A stretch of 36,166 nt of DNA, taken from positions 1 through 36,166 of the forward strand of contig JACQZC010000075.1 of the NCBI GenBank assembly GCA_016207905.1. Reading direction: 5' to 3'. The first letter of the stretch is position 1; every line of letters starts with the position of its first letter. Shown in pieces: positions 1-7,029 of this stretch. The DNA comes from Nitrospirota bacterium. GTDB taxonomy: Bacteria; Nitrospirota; Thermodesulfovibrionia; Thermodesulfovibrionales; JdFR-86. The translations under genes and the position numbers were made by a program. Under the pieces are notes generated by a model that made no database searches, had not been told where the DNA came from, and saw nothing but the letters and a program-made list of their open reading frames with translations.

Positions 1-594
1 CGAAAAAGAAAGGTTTTTAGAGGTTAAGGCAGTCTCAGTAACCCGGAGATATACGATTACATAAGGGATTTTGTGGAGATAAAGCTTGTAGAGGGATATA
101 GGACAGAGGTAAATCTAAGAATAAAAAGGTGGCTTAAGGATGTTGCCTGTATCTTATCAGAGGGATTTATTATCACGGTAGACTATGGTTATCCTTCATG
201 GCAGTATTACAGCGAGGAAAGAGGAAGAGGAACGCTGATTTGCTACGAAAGCCATAAGGTCAGTGAGGACTTCTATGAAGGGGTTGGCAGAAAAGATATA
301 ACCGCACATGTGAATTTTTCAGCCCTTAAAAGGTGGGCAGAGGCTCTTGGGTTTAAGACATTGGGGTTTTCAACTCAGGGCAGTTTTCTTGTGTCATTGG
401 GAATAGATGAGGTGATAACAGAGCTTTACGGAGACTCCCCTGAGTATCCATTTGAAGTGACTAAGATAAAAGGGCTTTTGCTTCCAGGCACAATGGGCGA
501 GACACATAAGGTGATGATTCATTACATGGGTAAAGAGGAAGATGTCCCTTGTCTAAGGGGATTTTCTTTAAAGAATCAGATTAAAAACCTCTGA
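1..594 (+). CDS. MidA/NDUFAF7-family SAM-dependent methyltransferase, C-terminal part, frameshifted near the window edge
   Basis: This is the C-terminal part of a COG1565/DUF185 protein, the bacterial relatives of mitochondrial NDUFAF7, a protein arginine methyltransferase for complex I assembly. Family-typical motifs are GYRTEVN, VDYGYP, YYSEERGRGTL, CYESHKV and DITAHVNFSAL. From codon 28 to the stop at 592-594 one frame is open. The same frame has a TAA at 25-27. The next frame (from base 2) reads EKERFLEVKAVS and joins naturally to LSNPEIYDYI of the lower frame if the frame changes at about bases 31-38. The gene is therefore probably continuous with sequence left of the window and carries a 1-base indel, either real or a sequencing error. 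GTG at 73 is an in-frame start, but it would cut the conserved domain. The 3' end overlaps the convergent neighbour by 19 bp. The family is confident; the state of the gene is not. Confidence 0.75.
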
Positions 595-1364
595 GAGTAT
601 TCGTTAAAATGGTTGAGACTTCTTATGACCTCTTCGGAAGTGTGTGTCTCTATGGTGAAAACAGCATTATTATTAACCCTGCTATCTCTAATACAAGAGA
701 AAAGCCTATCGAAATCAAATGTTCCCTCAGTGATGGGTAAGTGTGAATCGAGGTCTTTTAGATTGTCATGAAGGTGAAACTCTATGATATAAGGCATAAG
801 CTCTTTAAGCCACTCATCCAGTGATGTATTGGAGAAAAGATTGAAATGTCCTGTGTCAAAACACAAGCCGAACCTGTCTGTGACAGAAGACATCTCTGCC
901 ATAAGCATCCTCAGGTTTGTAGGCTCATCCTCGAATATGTTTTCTATCGCTATTTTTGTATCCATCTTCGATGTCTTCTCGATAATTTTTTTCCATGTAA
1001 CAAGGCTTCCCTCGAGCCATATGTCAGGGCGATGCGAATATTTCCACTTTTCATAGCCTGAATGAAATACTACTATGGCAGGCTCAAGAGGCTCTGCAAG
1101 GCGGAGTGTCTGCAAAAACCTCTCGATGGTTACTTCCCCTATCTTTGAGTCAACTGCCCCAGGACAAAGGTCCATAAAAGGTCCATGAACAGTTATAAGA
1201 GGATTATGGCTAAACCCTGCTTTAAGCCTCTGTATGTCTGAAATAGTGACTGAATCGAGAGTTTTAGAGCTAAAGTAAATCTCTAAGTTTAGCCTGTAAC
1301 TATTTATAAATGAAAGATAATTATTTATCTTTTCAAATGGTATATGAATCTGAGGGGGTATCAC
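576..1364 (-). CDS. Sugar phosphate isomerase/epimerase-like TIM-barrel protein (AP endonuclease 2 superfamily)
   Basis: A 262-residue protein of the xylose isomerase-like TIM-barrel superfamily (COG1082 type). Candidate metal ligands follow the family order: H60 in TVHGPF, H101 in VVFHSGYE, E141 in AIENIFE, D170 and H173 in CFDTGHFN, H197/H199 in EFHLHDN, and E239 in TIETH. Members isomerise or epimerise sugars or inositols, or act as endonuclease IV. Nothing here fixes the substrate, and the short length argues against a classical xylose isomerase. Its ATG overlaps the stop of the upstream fmdB-like gene by 4 bp (1361-1364), so the two are probably translationally coupled. The 3' end overlaps the convergent MidA-type gene. 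Confidence 0.85.
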   Translation of the reverse strand: MIPPQIHIPFEKINNYLSFINSYRLNLEIYFSSKTLDSVTISDIQRLKAGFSHNPLITVHGPFMDLCPGAVDSKIGEVTIERFLQTLRLAEPLEPAIVVFHSGYEKWKYSHRPDIWLEGSLVTWKKIIEKTSKMDTKIAIENIFEDEPTNLRMLMAEMSSVTDRFGLCFDTGHFNLFSNTSLDEWLKELMPYIIEFHLHDNLKDLDSHLPITEGTFDFDRLFSCIRDSRVNNNAVFTIETHTSEEVIRSLNHFNEYSQRFLI

Positions 1365-1618
1365 TTTTTAGAGGAGGCTGGGGTTACAGATTCCTTTTTG
1401 TCCGAGGTTTCAGAGCCTTTGGCTGGGGCATTGACCTTATAGTCAGTATAGTCAGTTTTATACCAGCCTGTTCCTTTTAGGACAAAGGAGGTATTTGATA
1501 TGAGCTTTTTCATTGGGCCTCCACATTCAGGGCATGTATTTAATGGCTTATCCTTAAACCTCCGAATAAATTCATAGGTCTTTCCACAAATTTTACATGA
1601 GTACTCATAAACTGGCAT
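1361..1618 (-). CDS. FmdB-family zinc ribbon protein
   Basis: An 85-residue protein beginning [17 protein letters not shown], the hallmark of the FmdB/CxxC_CXXC_SSSS putative regulatory family. Two CxxC knuckles (C8/C11 and C29/C32) should bind one zinc. The tail (about residue 62 onward) is Ser/Lys/Thr-rich and likely disordered. The name comes from a proposed regulator of formamidase or formylmethanofuran dehydrogenase, but the family function is unproven. The start is supported by GGAGG just upstream of ATG on the minus strand. It is first in a two-gene operon with the TIM-barrel gene. Confidence 0.88.
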   Translation of the reverse strand: MPVYEYSCKICGKTYEFIRRFKDKPLNTCPECGGPMKKLISNTSFVLKGTGWYKTDYTDYKVNAPAKGSETSDKKESVTPASSKK

Positions 1619-1645
1619 CTCTTCCTCCGTTCAGGATAACTTTTT

Positions 1646-1675
1646 AATATACAAAAAAGTTTAAGAAGAGTTCAA
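1646..1675 (-). promoter_or_regulatory. Sigma70-type promoter of the fmdB-like operon
   Basis: On the minus strand TTGAAC (1675-1670) is followed after 18 nt by TATATT (1651-1646). The predicted start leaves a leader of about 20 nt containing the GGAGG ribosome site. This is pattern-based only. Confidence 0.5.
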
Positions 1676-1789
1676 GCATGGGGGTAATCCTGTCTTTGCG
1701 TGGGTTCGAGAACCCTTCTGCCTCACTTTAAAATCTTAATGAAAATAATCGTTGCCATCTCCTTTTTTTATAGGTTCAATTTCATTTTC

Positions 1790-2047
1790 CTAAGTGCTTG
1801 AATTATCTTCATTTTTATCGTTTGAGTGTTCAATCTTTTTCATTTTGTTCAAATTGTCGCATTTTTCATCACCCTCGATGAGCCTTGCCTTATCCATAAG
1901 AATTGCAGAGGCAATAACCTTATCTTTTAAAGAAGCATATATGAGGTTTAGCTCACTTATCTTGCTTAGGATATGGTCTGAAAGAAGCCAGTATTTCATG
2001 GCTGCCCTTGCACTTACTCTTTTTTCCTCTGTGATTTTTTTATTCAT
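1790..2047 (-). CDS. Small hypothetical protein, possibly a phage-type DNA-binding protein remnant
   Basis: An 85-residue protein starting MNKKITEEKR. The ATG at 2047 is preceded by a strong AGGAGG at good spacing, which decides this start over one ten codons upstream. No family is recognised with confidence. The segment LKDKVIASAILMDKARLIEG resembles the end of small phage HTH proteins, where a helix with a conserved DK precedes an L-x-x-G turn; this is a weak similarity. The tail is rich in K, N, D and S and looks disordered. Upstream lie repeated operator-like boxes (2087-2185). It is flanked on both sides by non-coding sequence and forms no operon. Confidence 0.6.
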   Translation of the reverse strand: MNKKITEEKRVSARAAMKYWLLSDHILSKISELNLIYASLKDKVIASAILMDKARLIEGDEKCDNLNKMKKIEHSNDKNEDNSST

Positions 2048-2086
2048 AATTTGACCTCCTAATGAAAATATACACACCCAAGATAA

Positions 2087-2185
2087 AAAAGTCCTCTAAC
2101 ACATGTCTAAGACACATGTTATAAAAGCATGTCATATATACAAACAAAAGTCCTCTAAAGTAGTTCTAAGAAATAGTTCTAAGAA
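2087..2185. repeat. Direct repeats and short dyads upstream of the 85-aa gene (operator-like)
   Basis: The 13-mer AAAAGTCCTCTAA occurs at 2087-2099 and 2146-2158, 59 bp apart. Each is followed by a CTAAGA-containing block: ACATGT-N7-ACATGT after the first, and two copies of AGTTCTAAGAA at about 2162-2185 after the second. On the minus strand TTGTTT-18 nt-TATAAC lies between the two 13-mers, so the repeats bracket a candidate promoter for the 85-aa gene. Confidence 0.5.
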
Positions 2186-2210
2186 GTAGTTTCGCCCTGA
2201 CGAGCCTTTG

Positions 2211-2390
2211 TCATTCCGACCCCAAAGGTGTCATTCTGGCTTGTCCAGAATCCATCCGCCTTTCTGTCATTGCGAGGCTTTGCCGAAGCAATCTTTTCCC
2301 CTCTCCCCTTGCGGGAGAGGGGTAGGGTCTGTTCCCCGAACAGACTGAAAATGTTGTCTGTAACAAAACGGCTCGTTCAGGGAACGAGCC
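2211..2390. repeat. Cluster of dispersed palindromic repeats (four to five different hairpins)
   Basis: Most of the gene-free stretch 2190-2400 is filled by short palindromes. ATTCTGG/CCAGAAT lies at 2233-2251. A GTCATTGCGAG...GAAGCAATCT element is at 2266-2294. CCCCTCTCCC/GGGAGAGGGG is at 2298-2322. GTCTGTTC/GAACAGAC is at 2327-2345 (loop of 3). GGCTCGTTC/GAACGAGCC is at 2370-2390 (loop of 3). A partial TCATTCCGA copy starts at 2211. Three of these families recur at 29362, 30055, 30129 and 35651. Confidence 0.8.
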
Positions 2391-2407
2391 CTACTAATAG
2401 AAATCCC

Positions 2408-2437
2408 TTGACAAAAAAAGACTCTGCCTAAGATAAT
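2408..2437 (+). promoter_or_regulatory. Sigma70-type promoter of the ankyrin-repeat gene
   Basis: TTGACA (2408-2413), an 18-nt spacer and GATAAT (2432-2437). The expected leader is about 30 nt and contains AAGGAGGGG just before the ATG at 2475, so this gene is leadered, unlike ilvE downstream. Confidence 0.6.
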
Positions 2438-2474
2438 ATCACAAGTCCCGATTTCCTCAGAAAAGGAGGGGTTT

Positions 2475-2771
2475 ATGAAAAAGGTTTTTTCGCTTATGTC
2501 ATTCCGAGCTTGCCCCGGAATCTCAAATGTCTTATTCCTTGCCCTGCTTATCTCTGTGCTCTTTATTCCCCTTTCGCTTTATGCAGGCATTAATGATGAC
2601 CTGATAATAGCAGCAGCACGAGGTGATATTGCCAAAATTAAAGAACTCCTTGACAAAGGCGCTGATGTTAATGCAAAAACCAATGATGGCATGACTGCTT
2701 TGATGCTGGCGGCAGATAAAGGTCATACAGAGATTGTTCGCCTGCTTGAGAATGCAATGAAAAAGAGGTAG
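2475..2771 (+). CDS. Small secreted ankyrin-repeat protein
   Basis: A 98-residue protein with an N-terminal signal peptide (hydrophobic core about residues 18-34, likely cleavage after SLYA at 37) followed by about two ankyrin repeats (residues 39-95). The repeat motif is visible in ARGDIAKIKELLDKGADVNA and in TALMLAADKGHTEIVRLL. Ankyrin repeats mediate protein binding; the partner is unknown and the product should be periplasmic. AAGGAGGGG upstream supports the ATG. The n-region is unusually long because codons 9-17 (SFRACPGIS) are encoded by a dispersed palindromic repeat inserted in frame at 2498-2524. It is monocistronic, with its own promoter at 2408. Confidence 0.85.
   Translation: MKKVFSLMSFRACPGISNVLFLALLISVLFIPLSLYAGINDDLIIAAARGDIAKIKELLDKGADVNAKTNDGMTALMLAADKGHTEIVRLLENAMKKR
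2498..2524 (+). repeat. Dispersed palindrome inside the signal-peptide coding region
   Basis: A 27-bp element starting GTCATTCCGAGCTTGCC and ending GGAATCTC, with ATTCCG/CGGAAT arms. It belongs to the same family as the elements at 2233-2251 and 35651-35677. Its length is a multiple of three, so the host frame stays open. Confidence 0.75.
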
Positions 2772-2892
2772 AACCCAGACCCCACAACCTTGCCCTCAAC
2801 TGCGATTGGGGGTCATGGGAGATGCACAAAGGGTGATTCTGAAAAAGTAAAAAGACATTATCATTTTGGCGGGACAACAAGTGCATGGGTTA

Positions 2893-2922
2893 TTGACAGA
2901 ACCCTTATCTGCCTGCTATAAA
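2893..2922 (+). promoter_or_regulatory. Promoter of ilvE, predicted leaderless
   Basis: TTGACA (2893-2898), an 18-nt spacer and TATAAA (2917-2922), with only 8 nt to the ATG at 2931. No Shine-Dalgarno sequence fits between them. The remaining bases 2772-2892 show no gene or clear structure. Confidence 0.6.
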
Positions 2923-2930
2923 TATAGCTC

Positions 2931-3845
2931 ATGATTAAAAAGACAGAAAAGATATGGATGGACGGAAAACTCATCCCATGGGATGATGCAAAGGTTCATA
3001 TCCTCACGCACACCCTTCATTACGGGCTTGGGGTTTTTGAGGGCATAAGGTGCTACGAGACATCGAGAGGTCCTGCGGTCTTCAGATTGGATGAGCATAT
3101 CAGGAGACTCATTAAATCAGCACATATATTCCTTTTGGATGTCCCTTATTCGGAGGAAGAGATAAAAGAGGCGGTAGTAAAAACCATCAGGGCAAATAAG
3201 CTCAAGGAATGCTATATAAGGCCACTTGTATATATAGGTTATGGTGCAATGGGGCTTTACCCTAAAGGAAACCCGATTAATCTCTCCATATCAGTCTGGC
3301 CATGGGGCACATATCTTGGAGAGGAGGGCATCAAAAGAGGCATAAGGGTCAAGACCTCGTCTTTTATAAAAAGCCATGTTAATGCGAATATGTCGAGGGC
3401 AAAGGTCTGCGGATATTATGTGAGTAGTCAGCTTGCCAAAAACGAGGCAGTCTCAATGGGCTTTGACGAGGCACTGCTTTTAGATGCAGATGGGTATGTC
3501 TCGGAAGGTCCAGGAGAAAACATCTTTATATTAAGACAAAACTGCCTTAAAACCACCCCTCTTACCACTATACTTGAAGGCATCACAAGGGAATCAATCA
3601 TGACAATTGCAAAGGATGAGGGTCTTACTGTCAGGGAGGAAAGGTTTACGAGGGATGAGGTATACATCTCGGATGAGGCATTCTTTACAGGCACAGCCGC
3701 GGAGCTTACTCCGATAAGGGAATTAGATGGAAGGCAGATAGGCACTGGGATGCCAGGTAAGGTCACAAAAAGACTCCAGAAGATATTCTTTGATACAGTA
3801 AAAGGCAAGAACAGGAAATACAAACACTGGCTTACCTATGTTTAA
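2931..3845 (+). CDS. ilvE: Branched-chain amino acid aminotransferase
   Basis: A 304-residue fold-type IV PLP aminotransferase that interconverts Leu/Ile/Val and their 2-oxo acids with 2-oxoglutarate/glutamate; cytoplasmic. Visible motifs are [33 protein letters not shown], the PLP lysine region [10 protein letters not shown] (K158 as the likely Schiff-base lysine), and [15 protein letters not shown]. The length matches bacterial IlvE. The ATG is favoured because the preceding -10 box ends 8 nt upstream, which predicts a leaderless message, and because family members begin the same way. It is not in an obvious operon. D-amino-acid transaminase or ADC lyase, from the same fold, are less likely given the N-terminal motifs. 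Confidence 0.95.
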   Translation: MIKKTEKIWMDGKLIPWDDAKVHILTHTLHYGLGVFEGIRCYETSRGPAVFRLDEHIRRLIKSAHIFLLDVPYSEEEIKEAVVKTIRANKLKECYIRPLVYIGYGAMGLYPKGNPINLSISVWPWGTYLGEEGIKRGIRVKTSSFIKSHVNANMSRAKVCGYYVSSQLAKNEAVSMGFDEALLLDADGYVSEGPGENIFILRQNCLKTTPLTTILEGITRESIMTIAKDEGLTVREERFTRDEVYISDEAFFTGTAAELTPIRELDGRQIGTGMPGKVTKRLQKIFFDTVKGKNRKYKHWLTYV

Positions 3846-3859
3846 GGAAACATTTTGAT

Positions 3860-3888
3860 TTGACTATCTCCTCCTAAAGCATCATAAT
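3860..3888 (+). promoter_or_regulatory. Promoter of the binding protein-kinase pair, predicted leaderless
   Basis: TTGACT (3860-3865), a 17-nt spacer and CATAAT (3883-3888), then 7 nt to the ATG at 3896. No ribosome site precedes the ATG. Confidence 0.55.
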
Positions 3889-3895
3889 CTGTTTA

Positions 3896-4726
3896 ATGAG
3901 TCGGTTGCCTTTTATAATTATTTGGCTCTTTAGCCTTTTCAGTATCCCTCTTTTTGCCGAGGATGCTGATATAGTGGCTTTTGGCGACCACTCGCTCTGG
4001 GTTTTAGCAAACGATATTAAAAACACCTTTAAGAAGGACACAGGGATTTCCCTTTACCTCATACCCGAATTTGCCATTGAAGGGAAGGGCTGTGCAAAAG
4101 GTATTCTGCATGCGTCAGGAGGAAGCCCTGACAGAGACATAGGGCTTGTCTGCTGCAAGCTAAATCCAGACATAGTGAAAAAATATGGCATTAAGGTCTA
4201 TCCTGTAGTTAGAGAGCCTCTGGCAATAATAGTCAATAAAGCAAATCCAGTCTCAGGGCTTACCTTAAAACAGGTCAAGGATATTTTTTCGGGCAGGATA
4301 ACGAGATGGTCAAAAGTGGGTGGACCCAATGAGCCTATTGTAGTTATAACAAGGCTTCACTGCACCGAGCATATCCCTAACTGGACAAAGATACTCGGAA
4401 GTCCCCTTGAGTTCACGAAGAGGAGCCTGAATGTTAGCTCAGAGCCTGATATGGCAAAAACAGTTTCGGATTTCAAACAGGCAATAGGACATCTTGAGAT
4501 GACAAGCATCGCTGAGTGGGGAAAAGGCGTAAAGATACTTTCCATCGATGGCTATATGCCTACAAGTAAAGACTTAATAGAAGGGCATTATCCATTCTGG
4601 GCAACGCTTTCTATCGTTACAAAAGGCGAGGCAAAAGGAAAGGCGAAAAGGTTTATAGATTACATCAGGACAAGCACTAATATCAGGGAAATCCTACTTA
4701 AATACGGTATGCATCAAACCCCATAA
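3896..4726 (+). CDS. PstS-like periplasmic substrate-binding protein
   Basis: A 276-residue protein with a signal peptide (hydrophobic residues about 5-20, likely cut after LFA21) and a PBP-like domain of the phosphate-binding type. PstS-family features include the early VAFGDHSLWVLAND, the middle segment REPLAIIVNKANPVSGLTL, then KDIFSGRITRW and a C-terminal TKGEAKGKAKRFIDYI. The usual GSG/GSS phosphate-loop start is not obvious, so phosphate is not assured as ligand; CC occurs at LVCCKL. No lipobox was seen. No pstCAB permease or ATPase genes are nearby. The next gene, a sensor kinase, starts 5 bp after this stop, suggesting that the protein presents a ligand to the kinase. The start lacks a ribosome site and fits the promoter at 3860. 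Confidence 0.8.
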   Translation: MSRLPFIIIWLFSLFSIPLFAEDADIVAFGDHSLWVLANDIKNTFKKDTGISLYLIPEFAIEGKGCAKGILHASGGSPDRDIGLVCCKLNPDIVKKYGIKVYPVVREPLAIIVNKANPVSGLTLKQVKDIFSGRITRWSKVGGPNEPIVVITRLHCTEHIPNWTKILGSPLEFTKRSLNVSSEPDMAKTVSDFKQAIGHLEMTSIAEWGKGVKILSIDGYMPTSKDLIEGHYPFWATLSIVTKGEAKGKAKRFIDYIRTSTNIREILLKYGMHQTP

Positions 4727-4731
4727 AGAAA

Positions 4732-6963
4732 ATGTTTTTAGGCAATCTCAGATATAAAGAAAAGGTCTTTTTCCTTCTCGCACTCATCTTTATCATCATT
4801 TCGACAGGTCTTTTAATCATATACATACTTTCTTCAAGCGGAGTCATAAGAGAACATAGAGAGCATCTTAGAGCAAGCTCTTTTCTTACAGAGGACCTTA
4901 TAAAGCGGAAAAACGATGAGCTGGCGAGGTTTATTAATATTCTCCAGAGTAACAAGACATTTATAGAATACTTTTATATAAGCACAGTTCTTTCCAGGAA
5001 CATGGAGCCTGTTTCCGATATAGTTAAGCCCATATACATCTCTCAAAAGGTTGATGTCTTGATTCTTTATGATATGAACGGAAATCCTGTTTTAAGCTTT
5101 GATACGCTGGGAGAGAAAGGGCAGGTGAGGCTAAACCTTAAAATAAATGGCGATGGGTTCATAAAGACAAATGGGGCTTTAATGATTATGTCCAGAGGGC
5201 CATTAGAGTATACAGGTGGCACTGTGGGATATGTAGTTGTCGGAAAGTATATTGACGAGGAGTTTTTTGCTGATATAAAGGATATTGTCGGCAATGAGCT
5301 TTTTCTGGTCATAGAGGAGGAGATAGCAGTCTCGACTGTTCAGATTAAAGATGTCCCTTACAAGCCTATAAAAGGCAATCTCAACCTAAAACAGGGCACT
5401 TATTCGGTTTTGGAGAAAGATATCAAAGGTCCTGATGGTAATACCATAGGTAAGATAGTGATTGGGCTTTCCGATGAGATGCTTTTAAATTCTCTGCATA
5501 AGCTCAGGGCTTCTATGCTCGTAGTACTTCTCATCTTAGCCGGAATATCATTTGGTTTTGCCCTTCTTTTCATAAAGGCTCTCGTCAGCCCATTAAAGGA
5601 GATGGTTTCGCTTGTGGACAGGGTTGGAAAGGGTGAGTTTAAAACTATGGTTGAGATTAAAGGTAAAGACGAGGTAGCCCGTCTCTCGGAGAGGTTTAAC
5701 GATATGCAAAGACAACTCGGTGCACAAAGGGATGCCCTCGAGCGCTACACCGAAAACCTCGAATACACCGTAGAGGAGCGCACAAAAGAGCTTCGAGGGA
5801 CTCAGGAACAGCTTCTTCAGGTGCAAAAGATGGATAGCTTAGGTGCCCTCGCAGGAGGCATTGCCCATGACTTCAATAACCTGCTTTCCGCAATCTTAGG
5901 TTACGCAAGTTTTATCAAGGAGGAGATAGACGAATCGCACCCTCATTACAAATACTGGAATATCATAGAGCAGGTCGCTTTAAGGGGCTCGGAGCTTACG
6001 AGCCATCTCTTGACCTTCTCGAGAGGCAGGGTCGAGCTTAAGGCAAAAGAGCCTGTAGATATAAACAGACTCATAAAAGAGCTTTTAGGTCTTTTAGGCC
6101 GCACATTCGATATGTCCATAAGCGTTAAGACAGGTCTTTCGGATGAAAGGCTTTATGTCTTTGGAGATTCAAACACCATTTATCAGGCACTTCTTAATAT
6201 ATGCGTTAATGCAGGGGATGCCATGCCTGAAGGCGGAACCCTTACCATAGAGACATCGAGGTTTTATGCAACCGAAGGCTTTCTCGTAGGCCATCTTCAG
6301 GCAAAGTCAGGAGCCTATATACAGATTAATGTTACGGATACAGGCATGGGCATAGAGAAAAAGCATCTGGAGAGAATCTTCGAGCCATTCTTTACGACAA
6401 AGGAATTAGGCAGAGGCACAGGTCTTGGACTTGCAATAGTATATGGCATCGTAAAAGACCATGGAGGTTTTATAGATGTCTACTCAGAGCCCGGAAAAGG
6501 GACTACATTTAAGCTCTATCTGCCTGCCTATGAAGAGGAGGTTACCCTCAAAAAGGAGGATGAGACCTCACGGCTCGAGGCAGATGTCTCGGGAACAACC
6601 ATCCTCGTCGTGGATGACGAGGAGCCCCTTAGAAGGCTTTGTAGGGAGCTCTTAGAGTCCGCTAAATACACTGTCCTTACAGCACAAGACGGGCTTGAGG
6701 CTGTAACTGTATTTCAGGAAAATAAGGATTTAGTTTCTCTCGTTATATTGGACATGATTATGCCAAATCTAAGCGGATATGAGACCCTTAGAAGGCTTAA
6801 GGCAATAAAGCCATCATTAAAAGTAATTCTCACCTCAGGCTTCAGTAAGGAGTTAGATGTTAGATGGTCGGAGGAAAAGGCTGTCAAGGGTTTCATAGAA
6901 AAGCCATATAGGTTACAAAGCCTCCTTAAGAAGGTAAAAGAGGTATTAGCCTCTACTGTTTGA
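4732..6963 (+). CDS. Membrane-bound hybrid sensor histidine kinase with C-terminal receiver
   Basis: A 743-residue kinase. TM1 is about residues 13-34. A periplasmic sensor of about 225 residues (probably Cache-like) follows, then TM2 at about 260-282 and HAMP at about 283-335. A short coiled coil leads to the DHp domain with LAGGIAHDFNN (H379 as phosphoacceptor). The catalytic domain has N493 in CVNAGDAM, DTGMG (536-540), FEPFFTTK (550-557) and GRGTGLGLAIV (560-570). The receiver (about 622-740) has acidic D628/D629, phosphoacceptor D674 in LDMIMP, T701 and K724. The HDFNN H-box places it in the family common in delta-proteobacteria and Nitrospirota. It starts 5 bp after the binding-protein gene and no HPt or separate response regulator is nearby. 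Confidence 0.93.
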   Translation: MFLGNLRYKEKVFFLLALIFIIISTGLLIIYILSSSGVIREHREHLRASSFLTEDLIKRKNDELARFINILQSNKTFIEYFYISTVLSRNMEPVSDIVKPIYISQKVDVLILYDMNGNPVLSFDTLGEKGQVRLNLKINGDGFIKTNGALMIMSRGPLEYTGGTVGYVVVGKYIDEEFFADIKDIVGNELFLVIEEEIAVSTVQIKDVPYKPIKGNLNLKQGTYSVLEKDIKGPDGNTIGKIVIGLSDEMLLNSLHKLRASMLVVLLILAGISFGFALLFIKALVSPLKEMVSLVDRVGKGEFKTMVEIKGKDEVARLSERFNDMQRQLGAQRDALERYTENLEYTVEERTKELRGTQEQLLQVQKMDSLGALAGGIAHDFNNLLSAILGYASFIKEEIDESHPHYKYWNIIEQVALRGSELTSHLLTFSRGRVELKAKEPVDINRLIKELLGLLGRTFDMSISVKTGLSDERLYVFGDSNTIYQALLNICVNAGDAMPEGGTLTIETSRFYATEGFLVGHLQAKSGAYIQINVTDTGMGIEKKHLERIFEPFFTTKELGRGTGLGLAIVYGIVKDHGGFIDVYSEPGKGTTFKLYLPAYEEEVTLKKEDETSRLEADVSGTTILVVDDEEPLRRLCRELLESAKYTVLTAQDGLEAVTVFQENKDLVSLVILDMIMPNLSGYETLRRLKAIKPSLKVILTSGFSKELDVRWSEEKAVKGFIEKPYRLQSLLKKVKEVLASTV

Positions 6964-7029
6964 GATGCCTTACTTGCCGAAAAAGAGCCTTTTAGTGCAA
7001 AATATCAGTTAGTCTTTAAAGGTGGAAAA

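Noticed and set aside
1702-1715. GGGTTCGAGAACCC, resembling a tRNA T-arm followed by an acceptor-like TTCTGCCTCAC
   Set aside because: The loop has one base too many for a T-arm, no matching 5' acceptor (GTGAGGC) lies upstream and no cloverleaf forms. It was considered as a tRNA 3' fragment or att site but is unsupported.
2298-2390. Strong hairpins considered as rho-independent terminators
   Set aside because: No T-runs follow the stems, and the same sequences recur elsewhere as dispersed repeats.
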